Made by a program: the position numbers and the translations under genes. A stretch of DNA of 64,000 nt from Notospermus geniculatus (taxonomy: Eukaryota > Nemertea > Pilidiophora > Heteronemertea > Lineidae): positions 817,381-881,380 of the forward strand of contig NMRB01000042.1 in assembly GCA_002633025.1 (NCBI GenBank), given 5' to 3'. Below the pieces are notes generated by a model. The model had not been told where the DNA came from. It did not search any database and worked only from the letters and a program-made list of their open reading frames with translations. How positions within the stretch are numbered: the stretch's first letter is position 1; each line of letters begins with the position of its first letter. Below, in pieces: positions 34,608-44,763 of the stretch.

Positions 34608-36628
34608 TTACCGTTTTGCCAGTACACAAAGATTGAGACCTATCCTCCGCCAACATCGTTTGTTTCCTTCGACCATGCACGTAAATCCCCTCCGCCAGCA
34701 TCGTCTGCTTCCCTCTAACAAAGACGCGTAGACAGTCCTCATTATAGGTACACGTTCGGATGCGGGTACCCGTGCATGTGCACCTGCACGATCTGGAGAT
34801 ACACGTAATATTGGATCCTCGTGCCTGTATTGCTTCCTGTACAGAGTTGGCAATCGCTCTGTGAGCGATCGTTTCAATTCATCCGCTTCCTCCTTATTCT
34901 TCGGAGGTTCGTCGTTCATAAGGATCTTGAAGATGTTCGCCGCTTGACGTGCCTCTTTCCCTTTACCCGAATGATTCATGAATCGGACGTACTCTTTCGA
35001 GAGCTCGTCGAGAATACGTCGATTCCCCTCCGTTCGACCCATCGTGATGGCATGTGTGGTTGCTTCGCGAAGAGATTGTTCGGTTTTGAACATGAGTTCG
35101 TCGTAAGTGTTCAAGTTGCCAGATTTCCTTTCCAAGTTCGCCACGTCCCATTGAGCGTTCGCCAGGTTCAAACTACTCTTTATCTGTTGGAAGGTATCTT
35201 CGGGATGAAACGTCACGACGATGTCATGCTCCTCCTCTGCCGAACTCAGAGACTCGCGCAGTCGACCCATCTCACCCAAGAGGGAGGACATGTTCCGAAG
35301 GATTGCGGCGTGATTCCATGTTCCCGTCATGTTCAGCTTGATGACGACGTCGATGCCCTTCTCGTAATACTCTAAAGCATTCTCGTAAAGTTCGATCCGT
35401 TTACTCATTAGATCCCGTCGTTCCTCCTGAGTCGAGTCGACGGACATGCGGTCAAAAATCTTGGTGCCCAATATTTGATACTGGGCGGCTACGTTCTGAT
35501 AGAACATAACGCTGTCGAAATGAATAGTACTAGCGTCACGTTCGGCGAGTTCTTGTAATATAACACACGCTTTCTTATGGTAAACCAGCGACTGCTCCGG
35601 ATTGTCAAGGTCGTGATATACGCTTCCGACAAGATTCAACGCGCGTGCAAAGGCGACGTCGTGGCCCAGTACCCGTCTGAATATATCCTCGCTTTTTCTG
35701 GACGCCTCACTGGCTTCTTCCACGCGGTTTTCTTCTCTATCTGCACGCCCTCGGACGTAAAAGTAGTGGGCGAGACACAAGGACGCACCTTGACTACTTT
35801 CTGTTTCTACCCTCGTCATCTGATCGAACTCAGCGCTGTCCGTCACCTTCCGTATTTCCTCGAGGATCGCTTCGACTTTCTTCGGATCGTAGCCGGGGAC
35901 ATCGAATAACGTGTCTGCGTACCACGTGGACATGGCTACAAATGTAAGTAAGCGACCCTTCTCTTTAGCCAAATTTGCCTTTCTTAAGTAGTACCAAGCA
36001 CGTTCCCTCGGTTTCAAGAACCACTCCATGGTCACGTTAACCTGAAACTGCGTCCTGAACTCCTTCGTCGTGTCGAACGACGGTATCACGGCGTCGTCAT
36101 TTGTCGTCGCGTCGATGCACTCTTTAAACTGACTTCTATATTCCGAAAGCGTCGCCGACGCCGCGAGAGAGTTCCGCACAAGTTGACGTCCAAGTTTGCA
36201 GATCATATACCTGTAATAATCTTGTCTATTCTTTTCGGCCTCCTCTCGTATATCGCGATATTTTCCCGGAAGTTCGCAAACGTCGTCGACATGTTGCATG
36301 GACTGTTTGGTCAAGGACAGTCGTACGTTCATGTACAATTTGTGATCATATTCGCACCGATCATCCCGAACTCGGTGGTGTCTAGCACGTCATCGATTTC
36401 CAACATCCGGTGCTTTATCAAGTCGTCAAGAGTTGCGATTATCGGGAACGTCCGAGGACCCGCACGGCTGATTCTCATGACTGCTTCGAGGTTGAACGGA
36501 ACCTTAAAGACCGAAAGCTGAACGAGCAGTGTCCGGGATTCATCATTTAAACTTTCGAACATCATATCGACCAACAAAGATGTCGAATCGCTAAATGTGT
36601 TCCAAGGATGTCCCGGTAGCGATTTCAC
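34608..36628 (-). pseudogene. Broken STAND NTPase fragment: winged helix plus TPR region
   Basis: Two overlapping frames. The upstream frame (36329-36628) begins without an ATG and encodes a segment like the winged-helix end of an NB-ARC/STAND ATPase (ESLNDESRTLLVQLSVFKVP, then a DDLIKHRMLEI stretch). The downstream frame (34608-36338) encodes TPR-like helical pairs (residues about 190-420): ARALNLVGSVYHDL with SLVYHKKACVIL, and YENALEYYEKGIDVVIKL. The frames meet with a one-base-type shift near 36330. The nucleotide-binding core is absent upstream, where stops occur (near 36655). Animal STAND-TPR proteins are innate-immune or death regulators. The copy looks truncated and frame-shifted. The C-terminal 60 residues are odd, with a repeated RCWRR block. 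Confidence 0.6.
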
Positions 36629-37060
36629 GACAATCAGACTAGTACATTTTTTAGATCAGTAGGATCCAAACTACATCGCTCCGCGAACCACACGCACGGT
36701 TAATATTGTAAACTATGATGCCCATCGTAACTCGAATTGTGATAAAAAAATGTTGACAGTAACCTGTCGGTAAGATTGTTCGGCCTGTTGGTAACTGTAA
36801 CTCGATGACGACTTGGGCGAGGTAAATCGAAGGTGTGACTCGAACGTTGTAAAAACTATCGATGTTCTTTATAATAAAAATACCTGCCCAAGTTGCACAT
36901 TGTACGCTCCGGTTACAAACATGATATGTAGCGATATCTAACCCATTTGTAATTTGCCTAACTTTATCTCGTTTGAGTTAAAATATAAATTTATCCATTC
37001 CTGCAGTTTATGTTGGTGGTTCCGTTCACATTTCATGAAGTCGCAGTTCCGGTTTCGCGG
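36629..37060. other. Gene-free GTAAC-containing spacer
   Basis: No gene is seen. From 36740 to 36850 the sequence is GTAAC-rich (CAGTAACCTGTCGGTAAG, GTTGGTAACTGTAACTCG), like the repeats at 5825 and 17000. The rest is AT-rich unique sequence. Confidence 0.5.
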
Positions 37061-37138
37061 TTAGGGTTAGGGTTAGGGTTAGGGTTAGGGTTAGGGTTAG
37101 GGTTAGGGTTAGGGTTAGGGTTAGGGTTAGGGTTAGGG
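37061..37138 (+). repeat. Telomere-type array, 13 x TTAGGG
   Basis: Thirteen perfect TTAGGG units, G-rich on the plus strand, preceded by GCGG and followed by TCGGATTTC. TTAGGG is the telomere repeat of most animals. Some vertebrate herpesviruses carry such arrays at genome ends and use them to enter host telomeres. Here the array is internal to the window. Confidence 0.97.
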
Positions 37139-37456
37139 TCGGATTTCTGTAACTTGATTGTAACCTGAGGTGTCAGTGAAGTTACATCCAAGGTTCACCC
37201 AGGTTACATTATGTGACTGTGAGTCATCTGATTCATACACTTGTTGTTTATTCAACATTATTAATGTTAGTCATCTGATTCATACACTTGATGTGAACGT
37301 TGTACGCCTATGTTACACACAACAACCTTTTCGTAAACCTCATCTCTCTCTTCCGTACTGATATCGGAACTACAGTGTCACTTTGTAACAACACCGGTTT
37401 GAATCTTTTCGTAAACCTCATCTCTCCCTTCCGTGCTGATATAGGAACTAGTCGAA
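37139..37456. repeat. Spacer with short direct repeats before the 37457 gene
   Basis: No gene is seen. GTCATCTGATTCATACACTTG occurs at about 37222 and 37270, and CTTTTCGTAAACCTCATCTCTC with a following CCGT(A/G)CTGATAT occurs at about 37327 and 37405. The second pair immediately precedes the next gene and could be promoter elements. Confidence 0.55.
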
Positions 37457-39181
37457 ATGAGTCTTATAATCTATCCTCTTCTTGTTGTACATTCTTTTGT
37501 AATGGATCATCACAGGGACTGGACGTCTATAGACGATGATCTTATAAGGTTTCTAACGGAAGACGAGGAGGAGGTATTTACCATAAGAGATTTAGAAATA
37601 CGAAGGCGCCACAATGACAAACCGCGTAACCCCATGTGGATGAATCGGGATGCCACCGACGATAATCCGCAAGTGTTACGCGACGTCGAAGAATTTAACG
37701 CACATTACCGACAAAGTGATTATGATTACATCACCACGAAGTCCATGGTCTATGACGAAAAGGCTCAGTCGTGGTCCTCTCGTTCTCTAAATATGTTGAC
37801 AGCAGACTCTATCTACGCTCTCTATTCTGTGGTTGACAAGATGAAAGTGTGGTCCGGATCCGTCCTTACGGAAAACATCGACAGAGAGGTCATCGTACAT
37901 CAGGCAGCCGCAGGTGTAGAATCGGGCGGTAGGTCGATGCGAAACACCTTCCTACGCGAAGTGTCGCACAACAAGTTTCCACCAGCGACGTGTTCTCGAT
38001 ACAAAGTTGTATCGACCGGCAACTACCCAGTGATGAATGGTGGTGCCATCCGGATCGCGACGGTGTCGTCGAAGAAGAGCAACGGAGTCTCGGCGTCCGA
38101 CCTGGAACTTAATAATGTCAATTTCAACATGACCAAAGGACTACACGAACTCATCCTATACGCACACGTTATAGCAGGGCGTTACAAAGCCATTAATTCG
38201 GACTGTCGAGTAATCGTGCACAAGGAAAGGACGAGACTGAACAACAATTCTATAACAGTTGATTCGTTGTTCAACTCTATAAAAAACGAAGTCTCTTTCA
38301 TGAAACTAAATTGTCTTGACGAAAATCTGACGTCCGACGACATGCAATTTCACGTGCTTGACAACGAGTCGTTCCACAACAAGAAACTGGTGGCGATCAT
38401 AAATCAGAACGACACTCCCGAAACCTACAGAAGACAGACCGACGCCAGAGACGTAATGCCCATAAATACGCTGCTCTTTCAACTGCACCCACGCAGCTTA
38501 AATACCAACGCCATAGCGGGCAAAAAGGTGACTCCGATACTGGGCGAAAAGTACGCCGACTTACTACATGACTGTACCAACGAGTCCAGTCGGACGGCAG
38601 CCAAAATCGACTTATGTCTGTCCAACTGCAAGGCGTTCTGTGAGATCAATGCGGCCGGGCTGATTTCGGCCATTATGAACGACGTCTGTGAAATGATGTG
38701 CTGGTGCTTGCAGACCAGGAATATGACATGGAAAGAACAGATGAATGTGTTCCACAAGATATGCCTGCCAGAATTGAGAAAATATCGCATGTCGAGAGAC
38801 AACTACGCCCAGTACGGTACATTTTCCATGTGTCCGATGATTGGTCACTACTACGATACTGAAAACTGCGCGTTGGTCAGTCACAAATACAAGAACAACG
38901 ACGCCTACAAACTGTTTACGCAAGTGCCGCTAGACGCCAACGTGAACGAGTACGTCAACGACATCAGCAATGTGAGCAAGGAGCGCAAACGCAAGTTTGA
39001 GGAAACGAATGTCTATAACCGAAAGAGACGGAAACATCAACCTGCCATCATAGAAAAGCCCAGCTCGAAATTATGTGTTAAACGTGGACGCACCAAGGGA
39101 GTAGTGTACAGATACTTTTACGGCACGAACGAATACAGGGACAATTTTGGTATGATACCCCCAACGATAGAAGATGTCTAA
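37457..39181 (+). CDS. Unknown 574-residue viral protein upstream of terminase
   Basis: First ATG at 37457; the ATG at 37502 (MDHHRDW) is a good alternative that removes a hydrophobic leader not expected in this context. Globular, with no recognised motif. The C-terminus is basic (KERKRKFEE, NRKRRKHQP), a probable nuclear signal. It overlaps the terminase ATG by eight bases. Position directly before terminase suggests a role in nuclear replication or packaging, which is inference only. Confidence 0.72.
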   Translation: MSLIIYPLLVVHSFVMDHHRDWTSIDDDLIRFLTEDEEEVFTIRDLEIRRRHNDKPRNPMWMNRDATDDNPQVLRDVEEFNAHYRQSDYDYITTKSMVYDEKAQSWSSRSLNMLTADSIYALYSVVDKMKVWSGSVLTENIDREVIVHQAAAGVESGGRSMRNTFLREVSHNKFPPATCSRYKVVSTGNYPVMNGGAIRIATVSSKKSNGVSASDLELNNVNFNMTKGLHELILYAHVIAGRYKAINSDCRVIVHKERTRLNNNSITVDSLFNSIKNEVSFMKLNCLDENLTSDDMQFHVLDNESFHNKKLVAIINQNDTPETYRRQTDARDVMPINTLLFQLHPRSLNTNAIAGKKVTPILGEKYADLLHDCTNESSRTAAKIDLCLSNCKAFCEINAAGLISAIMNDVCEMMCWCLQTRNMTWKEQMNVFHKICLPELRKYRMSRDNYAQYGTFSMCPMIGHYYDTENCALVSHKYKNNDAYKLFTQVPLDANVNEYVNDISNVSKERKRKFEETNVYNRKRRKHQPAIIEKPSSKLCVKRGRTKGVVYRYFYGTNEYRDNFGMIPPTIEDV

Positions 39182-40169
39182 TAACAACTTGCACTCTTTC
39201 GTGAGCAATACGGTCGCATACAGAGACACCTATTCTTTCCTACCAACACTGGGCTACGTGCGAGCCGACAATCCGACGACCAGGGCATTGGTCAGCAGGA
39301 CGTTACACGCGAGATGTGATGTCGCGTCAGATCCGCTTCGGAACTGTATTTACGGTTCGCGAATACTTGCCAACGTCGTGCCAACAAAGACGTCCGCATA
39401 CGTACAGACGGAGATGGAGAAGTGCACAAGGTACCGGTTCACGACCTACAATATGGATACGGCAACATGTAGACGAGTTACGTCATTTTGCAACTCGGTC
39501 ATGATGACCATGGATCCTAAGTGGCTCAGCAACATCACCGTAAACAGGATCAACAAGAATACCATGACGTACAGCAAGATACCGTTCCAACAATTAATGC
39601 TACTAGAAGCAATCGTGTGCATGATCGATCGGTGCAAATTGACAACGCACGCCAAGACCATATTGATGCGCATGAAAGATGTGCTCGATCTGCGTTGGAT
39701 GACTTGGACTATGTGTGACGACGTTCTTTACAGATTTCGCAAGTTAATATCGGTTCATCTCATACCGAGGCGGCACGGAAAGACGTCGATAATGAATGTA
39801 ATACTCGGATTGACAATGAGTTTCTTTCCGTTTGCCAACTTGAAATCGCTCTACTGCGCTCATCAGGCCTATTTGCCCGATGCCACATTCAACTTGGTGA
39901 AGGACCTGATACCGCACATGGTGACGGCCTACAACAAACGGGAACACGCCGGCTACAAGAGGCGACGTTGCAATATCATACAACAGCAACACCACACGGG
40001 TGATTTAGACAGTGAAAAGGATTTTTATTTCGAGGCGGAGTTCTCCTACCATAGATCCGACAGGAGCATATTGGTGAAGTTTAGCACACGCAACGACGAA
40101 AGCCGAATAGAAGAGGCTGACTGCACCTACCAGAACCACCTGATGTGCAAAGTTTACAAGGCCATAAAC
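39174..40169 (+). CDS. Terminase large subunit, exon 1 (ATPase part)
   Basis: 332 codons from ATG 39174 to donor AAC|GTGAGT at 40169/40170. The Walker A-type motif IPRRHGKTS lies around residues 196-205, with Lys at about 203, and YCAHQ follows about 30 residues later, both as in herpesvirus UL15-type terminases. If unspliced, the frame ends eight codons after the donor (stop at 40188-40190), which would remove Walker B and the nuclease. Exon 2 at 44764 supplies both, and the join is in phase 0. Role: ATP-driven packaging of concatemeric DNA into procapsids in the nucleus. Confidence 0.93.
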
Positions 40170-40198
40170 GTGAGTAACACATTTGTTTAAATTTTATT

Positions 40199-42280
40199 TC
40201 ATCGCACTCTCGTGTAATTAAAGTACATGCTCGTCTTGTCTATCAATACGTTGACCATGGCCAAATCGTTTGCGTCCAGAGAAGGTTTAGGGGCGTAAAG
40301 ACAATGAGACGGCGACAGATTATTTGACAACACGTAAGTCTCTCCGTCAATGTCGTACACTGTTATCACATCGTCGTCAAATCCTTCGTAATAAATTGAC
40401 GACATTCGGTCTTCCACTGCCTTATTTCGTTCATCGGTGGTGTTATTAAAGTCTCGAGGAGAACACTTTAACAGTCCGTTAGCCAAGGCGTCCAAACGTT
40501 TGACCATCGTGTTGATGTAACGTTTACTCTTGGCATTCATTTCTCGCTTCACCCAGGTTGCTGTAGGCGTCACACAGCCCCTGAATCTGTCCACCGACGC
40601 TATCGTAGGCGTTCCCTGAGGATCATCGTTCGTGTACCGGTTCAACAATATCTGCGTTCTAACAATTAACGGTTTGAGGTCTGACTGGATGTCATATATC
40701 TCACTGTCATCTATCGTATCCATATTTAACGTAGGTGCAATCCGGCTTAGACATCTCAGGAAGGGCTGCTGCCTAACCACGGAATCTCTGGGACGTCGAG
40801 CGCTCAACAACTGCATCATGTAGTCATTGCTAAATGGGTTGTAAGGGTCCTTACTATCCTGCACATCGTAGGCGTATACCTTCACGTAGTCCATCTGGAG
40901 TTGGGCGTTGTTAAAGTCGAACATTGTGTACACCGGTAAAGGTAGTTGTTCAGCGTCGTATCGCTTACAATATGCCACGTACAAGATGGTCTTCAGCGTC
41001 TGGACGGTCAGTGTGGTTTCCTCGTCCTCCTCTTCCCGTTCCGTGCCCATCGGATCGGTAACCCTCCACATGGCCATTTCGTCGTACAATTTACTATTGT
41101 GGTATGACAGGTCGACACTAGAGACGTACTTGTCGCGTACGAGGTTTGGTATGCGTGTCAAGCGCAGCGAATCTATCATTTTCATAGAAAGACTGTCTCC
41201 CAGTTGACGCCCGAGAGTGACTATGTCATACAGATCGACCGACGGCCATGCCACGTCTTCCGTACCGTGACCCCATATAGAATAGCACGTCTTCCAGTGT
41301 TTTTCGTTGGCCCACACCGCTCCGAAGAGATATCGTCTGGTTTTCGTGGACAAACGCTCGACATCTTGCGGCGATACCCGTTGCCATCTCAAGTCTTCTC
41401 TAAACTCTGCGGGAGGTAGACCCATAGACGCGTCAATCAGAGTCGCGTGCTCGTGCGTTGTGATTTTGTTGGCATTCAACGTACAGCTAGTAATTTCTGG
41501 ACGCGTAACACCGTCGGCATCGTGTGCCACGCCATCGGTGTTGCCGTAGGCCAACATGTTGGTAATGAACTCCATCTCGTCGGTTTCAATCTCCAACGGC
41601 TCTTCTACTAAAATTGCCGTACCGATGTTGTTGACATTGACATTATGTTTGGTGGCTTTAGTGGCCAGAGTCTGTTTCACACGTGGAGGAGTGTCGTCCA
41701 CTATCACTTTGAAGTCTGTGAACCGTTTTTCATCGGGGTTGTAAGGATTGTAGTACTCGGTGAATCGCGACAGCAAGAACGTAACGTTGCCGCTCCGTTG
41801 GTCCACCAGTTCGACATACGCCAATTTGACGTTTCGGGGCACCGGTACAACAAAGATAAGCACGTGTTTACCAAATCGGATCTCCGATTTGTAAAACATG
41901 TCGATGTGTTTGAAATCCGTAGAACTCGCCCGCGTCGGTCCGTTCTCGTCCGTCGTCCCGTATCGTTGATAGTTGCCCAATCTGTACATCAGATCTGGTA
42001 GCGGATCAGGATAACGTCCGTACTCGTTTGCCTGCATTGTACCGTACTTGGTCATCGGTCCTTCTGAATAACCCACTTGGTTGCGCGAGGTGAGATCCAG
42101 TTTTTCGTCCTCGTACCACTGTATTGAAAAGAGCAACGTGCGGGGGTCGACGGATCGTTGTTCGTTGGCGAAGTTCTTTGTCGAGTAGATCAACCGAGTT
42201 ATGTTGTCGTCGACCGACTTGACTTCCAACCGGCTCTCTCGCGCATATTTGGCGTGTTCGCGACGACGCTTTTTCGACAT
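40199..42280 (-). CDS. Unknown 693-residue protein nested in terminase intron
   Basis: ATG at 42280, with a basic N-terminus (MSKKRRREHAKYARESR), probably nuclear. The rest is globular and unrecognised; it has several Asn/Tyr-rich segments and an acidic EREEEDEETT linker near residue 415. It overlaps the next nested gene by 82 bases. In herpes simplex virus the UL15 intron holds antisense UL16 and UL17, capsid-associated packaging proteins. Position invites the comparison, but I see no sequence motif that proves homology. Confidence 0.7.
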   Translation of the reverse strand: MSKKRRREHAKYARESRLEVKSVDDNITRLIYSTKNFANEQRSVDPRTLLFSIQWYEDEKLDLTSRNQVGYSEGPMTKYGTMQANEYGRYPDPLPDLMYRLGNYQRYGTTDENGPTRASSTDFKHIDMFYKSEIRFGKHVLIFVVPVPRNVKLAYVELVDQRSGNVTFLLSRFTEYYNPYNPDEKRFTDFKVIVDDTPPRVKQTLATKATKHNVNVNNIGTAILVEEPLEIETDEMEFITNMLAYGNTDGVAHDADGVTRPEITSCTLNANKITTHEHATLIDASMGLPPAEFREDLRWQRVSPQDVERLSTKTRRYLFGAVWANEKHWKTCYSIWGHGTEDVAWPSVDLYDIVTLGRQLGDSLSMKMIDSLRLTRIPNLVRDKYVSSVDLSYHNSKLYDEMAMWRVTDPMGTEREEEDEETTLTVQTLKTILYVAYCKRYDAEQLPLPVYTMFDFNNAQLQMDYVKVYAYDVQDSKDPYNPFSNDYMMQLLSARRPRDSVVRQQPFLRCLSRIAPTLNMDTIDDSEIYDIQSDLKPLIVRTQILLNRYTNDDPQGTPTIASVDRFRGCVTPTATWVKREMNAKSKRYINTMVKRLDALANGLLKCSPRDFNNTTDERNKAVEDRMSSIYYEGFDDDVITVYDIDGETYVLSNNLSPSHCLYAPKPSLDANDLAMVNVLIDKTSMYFNYTRVR

Positions 42281-43122
42281 ATTTTCATTCGCCGCTTGAC
42301 CGCATACGGATCATCGTTTATTAAATTGTGGACAACGTTGTTGCCACATTTACCCTTGCTCGACAGACTTGCCGAGATCAGTTCGTTAATGCACTTTTTA
42401 AACACAGTCCTCTGCTTCCTCGATTTATATGTTGATACTGTCGGTGCGTGTGACGCACAGACGTCTGTTCGCTTTGGTAAATTACTCACCATGCAGTTAA
42501 CAATGTCGCTTATCCGATTCTTCGATGTGGTCATAAACGCTTCGATCGTAAAGTTGCGTTTCTTCTTGTCAACGTTGCAGAACTTCACGTATGCGGAATA
42601 CGTAATCTTAACCATGTTCTCCAATGTGCCGACGCTGACCGTGGACAGGTCGCAATGATGTTGCACATAGTCCAGCATGTACATGCGAAAATCGTAAGAC
42701 GACAGAATTACGTTGTCATAAGACTCTTGCTGTGCTCTGCGCTTGTAAAACTGTCTACACTTTTCGGCGCAAAACAACGTGTCATCGATGTTGGGTTCGG
42801 AGAGATAACATCTATCTGACATGACAGATAGATCACGTTCCTTGTTCATCTTCAGCACATCGCGTCTAGAAAAGGCACATGTCTTGTCCGGCTCGATCAC
42901 GACGCAAGTGTCGCCGGCATAACAGGCGTGGATCTCTTTGTGCGTCGGACACACATAAACGATGTCCGATCGGCCACTCGATGACCCCAGTGTTAGAAAG
43001 GAATGTAACGTGTTCATGTAATCCGTATTGATGTCATATCCCGTAGTATTCGTGGCAACATCTGATGAATTACGAATGTCGGACAACTTGATATACTGAC
43101 ACCCGTCCACAATACAATTCAT
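42199..43122 (-). CDS. Cys/His-containing protein nested in terminase intron
   Basis: 307 residues, ATG at 43122. A Cys/His cluster near residues 50-90 (VCPTHKEIHACYAGDTC, then CAFSRR) resembles a zinc-binding arrangement found in some conserved herpesvirus proteins such as the UL92 family; this resemblance is weak. A second cluster is FCAEKCRQF. The C-terminus is basic. It overlaps the downstream 693-residue gene by 82 bases, so the two are probably co-transcribed. Confidence 0.65.
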   Translation of the reverse strand: MNCIVDGCQYIKLSDIRNSSDVATNTTGYDINTDYMNTLHSFLTLGSSSGRSDIVYVCPTHKEIHACYAGDTCVVIEPDKTCAFSRRDVLKMNKERDLSVMSDRCYLSEPNIDDTLFCAEKCRQFYKRRAQQESYDNVILSSYDFRMYMLDYVQHHCDLSTVSVGTLENMVKITYSAYVKFCNVDKKKRNFTIEAFMTTSKNRISDIVNCMVSNLPKRTDVCASHAPTVSTYKSRKQRTVFKKCINELISASLSSKGKCGNNVVHNLINDDPYAVKRRMKICRKSVVANTPNMRERAGWKSSRSTTT

Positions 43123-43195
43123 GTTGATTCAAGGAATCTCGTTTCATGAATGACGTTTCTTGGCACTGATCCGAAGACAAAGTAACGAATTAAGG

Positions 43196-43208
43196 TTAGT
43201 CAGACTAA
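43196..43208. promoter_or_regulatory. Palindromic element TTAGTCAGACTAA
   Basis: Identical 13-mer to 7185-7197, in the 213-base divergent gap between the 307-residue gene and the glycoprotein gene. Confidence 0.4.
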
Positions 43209-43335
43209 TAACAATACTTTATTAAGCGAGATTACAACCCGAGCACGACTATATCATCGTCATCCGTGTTGTGGAGATAGTGGGGAGAGAAAGGGACGGA
43301 TTACCGATAGATTACATTACATTAATTACATTACC

Positions 43336-44457
43336 ATGTATATCATGTTATTATGTTCGCCAATCATACTAACAATAGCGGTCACTGCTACTTATTTACC
43401 CGTCAATGTCACGGTGTCTATAATGGACGTCTTGCGTGGACAATCGACTCTGCTGTGGGAGTCGGCGTCCCGCGATACTCTAGAAGTGGAAGTATCTTGC
43501 AACCCTTTGGACAACGTGATAGCTTATGACATAAATGGACTGTGGTATGGAATGATACCAGATTATTATACCCACCAAATTCTGCAGACAGCAATTATCG
43601 ATCTGCTGGAAGAGTACATGTACGTCTACGGTAGTCCAGTAACAACAATCGGACGACGCAAGACGGTGAAGTGTTCAGACGTGCCCAATGGAAGACGAGC
43701 TACCGTCTTGCTTGTGTTTAAAAACGATGTCAACTGCTCACTATTCATAAATAATACCAGACAAAATATGCAAAGATACGCTGTTGAAATGGACGCGAAG
43801 CTAATGGCCAGTCGTTGGTTAAATTACTACGTGGCAGTAGTACGAAATATGCCCAGGAACACAAACATGAAGATATACGACCCAACAGGACGCTGTGTTA
43901 ATTCGGTGGCATTGTGCGCCTGTCATCATCGCAGTCACCCGGTAACAATTCGAAAGACGCACAAAACTTTTTCTCACCCAGATTACTACTTTAGTTCGCT
44001 AACACACGAACAACAGTGTGACCTGATCAACAATAAAGTCTGGATTGATGGCAACCGGAAGACAAACAATGAACTGGTCAACTCTTCTACAGCCACTACA
44101 ACGCTCTACGTTCTTACGCCGATGTTCATTTTGCTGATAGTCGTGACTGCAGTGTGTTGCAACACGTGGGGGTATCGTAGAGCATCGAACAATAGAGAAT
44201 CTGATATATATTCCGTCATTCATGACAGCAGCAACGAAGATATATGTACGAATCGATGTCGCGTATTCACTAGATCCACTAACGAGAGTACTGTGACAGT
44301 CGCCAGCATCATCGATGACGTGGCACCGCCGCTGCCATTATCGCCATGTCCGGGTACATCCAGGCGACAGACTAACAACTACGATCATCCACCTTCTCCA
44401 CCTTCTCCGGTTATGGTCATTGATCAGTGTACTGGATATGTTCAGAGACGCGACTAA
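43336..44457 (+). CDS. Type I membrane glycoprotein, unknown
   Basis: 373 residues. A signal peptide at 1-20 (MYIMLLCSPIILTIAVTAT) is followed by an ectodomain with several N-glycosylation sequons (NVT, NCS, NNT) and paired Cys (CACHH, CNPLD). A membrane segment lies at about residues 254-277 (LYVLTPMFILLIVVTAVCC). The cytoplasmic tail has about 95 residues, is Ser/Pro-rich, and contains PPSPPSP and a possible YSVI sorting motif. Likely a virion envelope or cell-surface glycoprotein. It is nested in the terminase intron on the same strand, so it needs its own promoter. No family is recognised. Confidence 0.72.
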   Translation: MYIMLLCSPIILTIAVTATYLPVNVTVSIMDVLRGQSTLLWESASRDTLEVEVSCNPLDNVIAYDINGLWYGMIPDYYTHQILQTAIIDLLEEYMYVYGSPVTTIGRRKTVKCSDVPNGRRATVLLVFKNDVNCSLFINNTRQNMQRYAVEMDAKLMASRWLNYYVAVVRNMPRNTNMKIYDPTGRCVNSVALCACHHRSHPVTIRKTHKTFSHPDYYFSSLTHEQQCDLINNKVWIDGNRKTNNELVNSSTATTTLYVLTPMFILLIVVTAVCCNTWGYRRASNNRESDIYSVIHDSSNEDICTNRCRVFTRSTNESTVTVASIIDDVAPPLPLSPCPGTSRRQTNNYDHPPSPPSPVMVIDQCTGYVQRRD

Positions 44458-44763
44458 GTTGATAGTTCTGGCCGCAAACCATGTACTCGCAACGTCATCT
44501 TGCTTCTTTGATCTGGACATTATACTGTGGGTTGTTCTTGTGACCTCTTAGCGTTGGCATATTTATCCACGGCTAGACAGCATCATATTCATGACATAAT
44601 AATCGATCTAGATAAATAGAACAGTTTCAACTGTGACTTCATGACGGTTGCACCAACAGGATCCGTACCAATGAACGGCAGGATGTAATGTTGCTTTGAA
44701 AACATACAAAGCGCTTCTATTGTTGTAGTTCACTCTTTTTTCTTTTTTTGTACTACATTACAG

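Larger units (their letters stand above)
40170..44763 (+). other. Terminase intron with three nested genes
   Basis: 4,594 bases. Donor GTGAGT; acceptor with a long pyrimidine tract (CTTTTTTCTTTTTTTG) ending ACATTACAG at 44763. It contains two minus-strand genes (40199-42280, 42199-43122) and one plus-strand gene (43336-44457). The last 306 bases (44458-44763) hold no gene. Confidence 0.85.
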
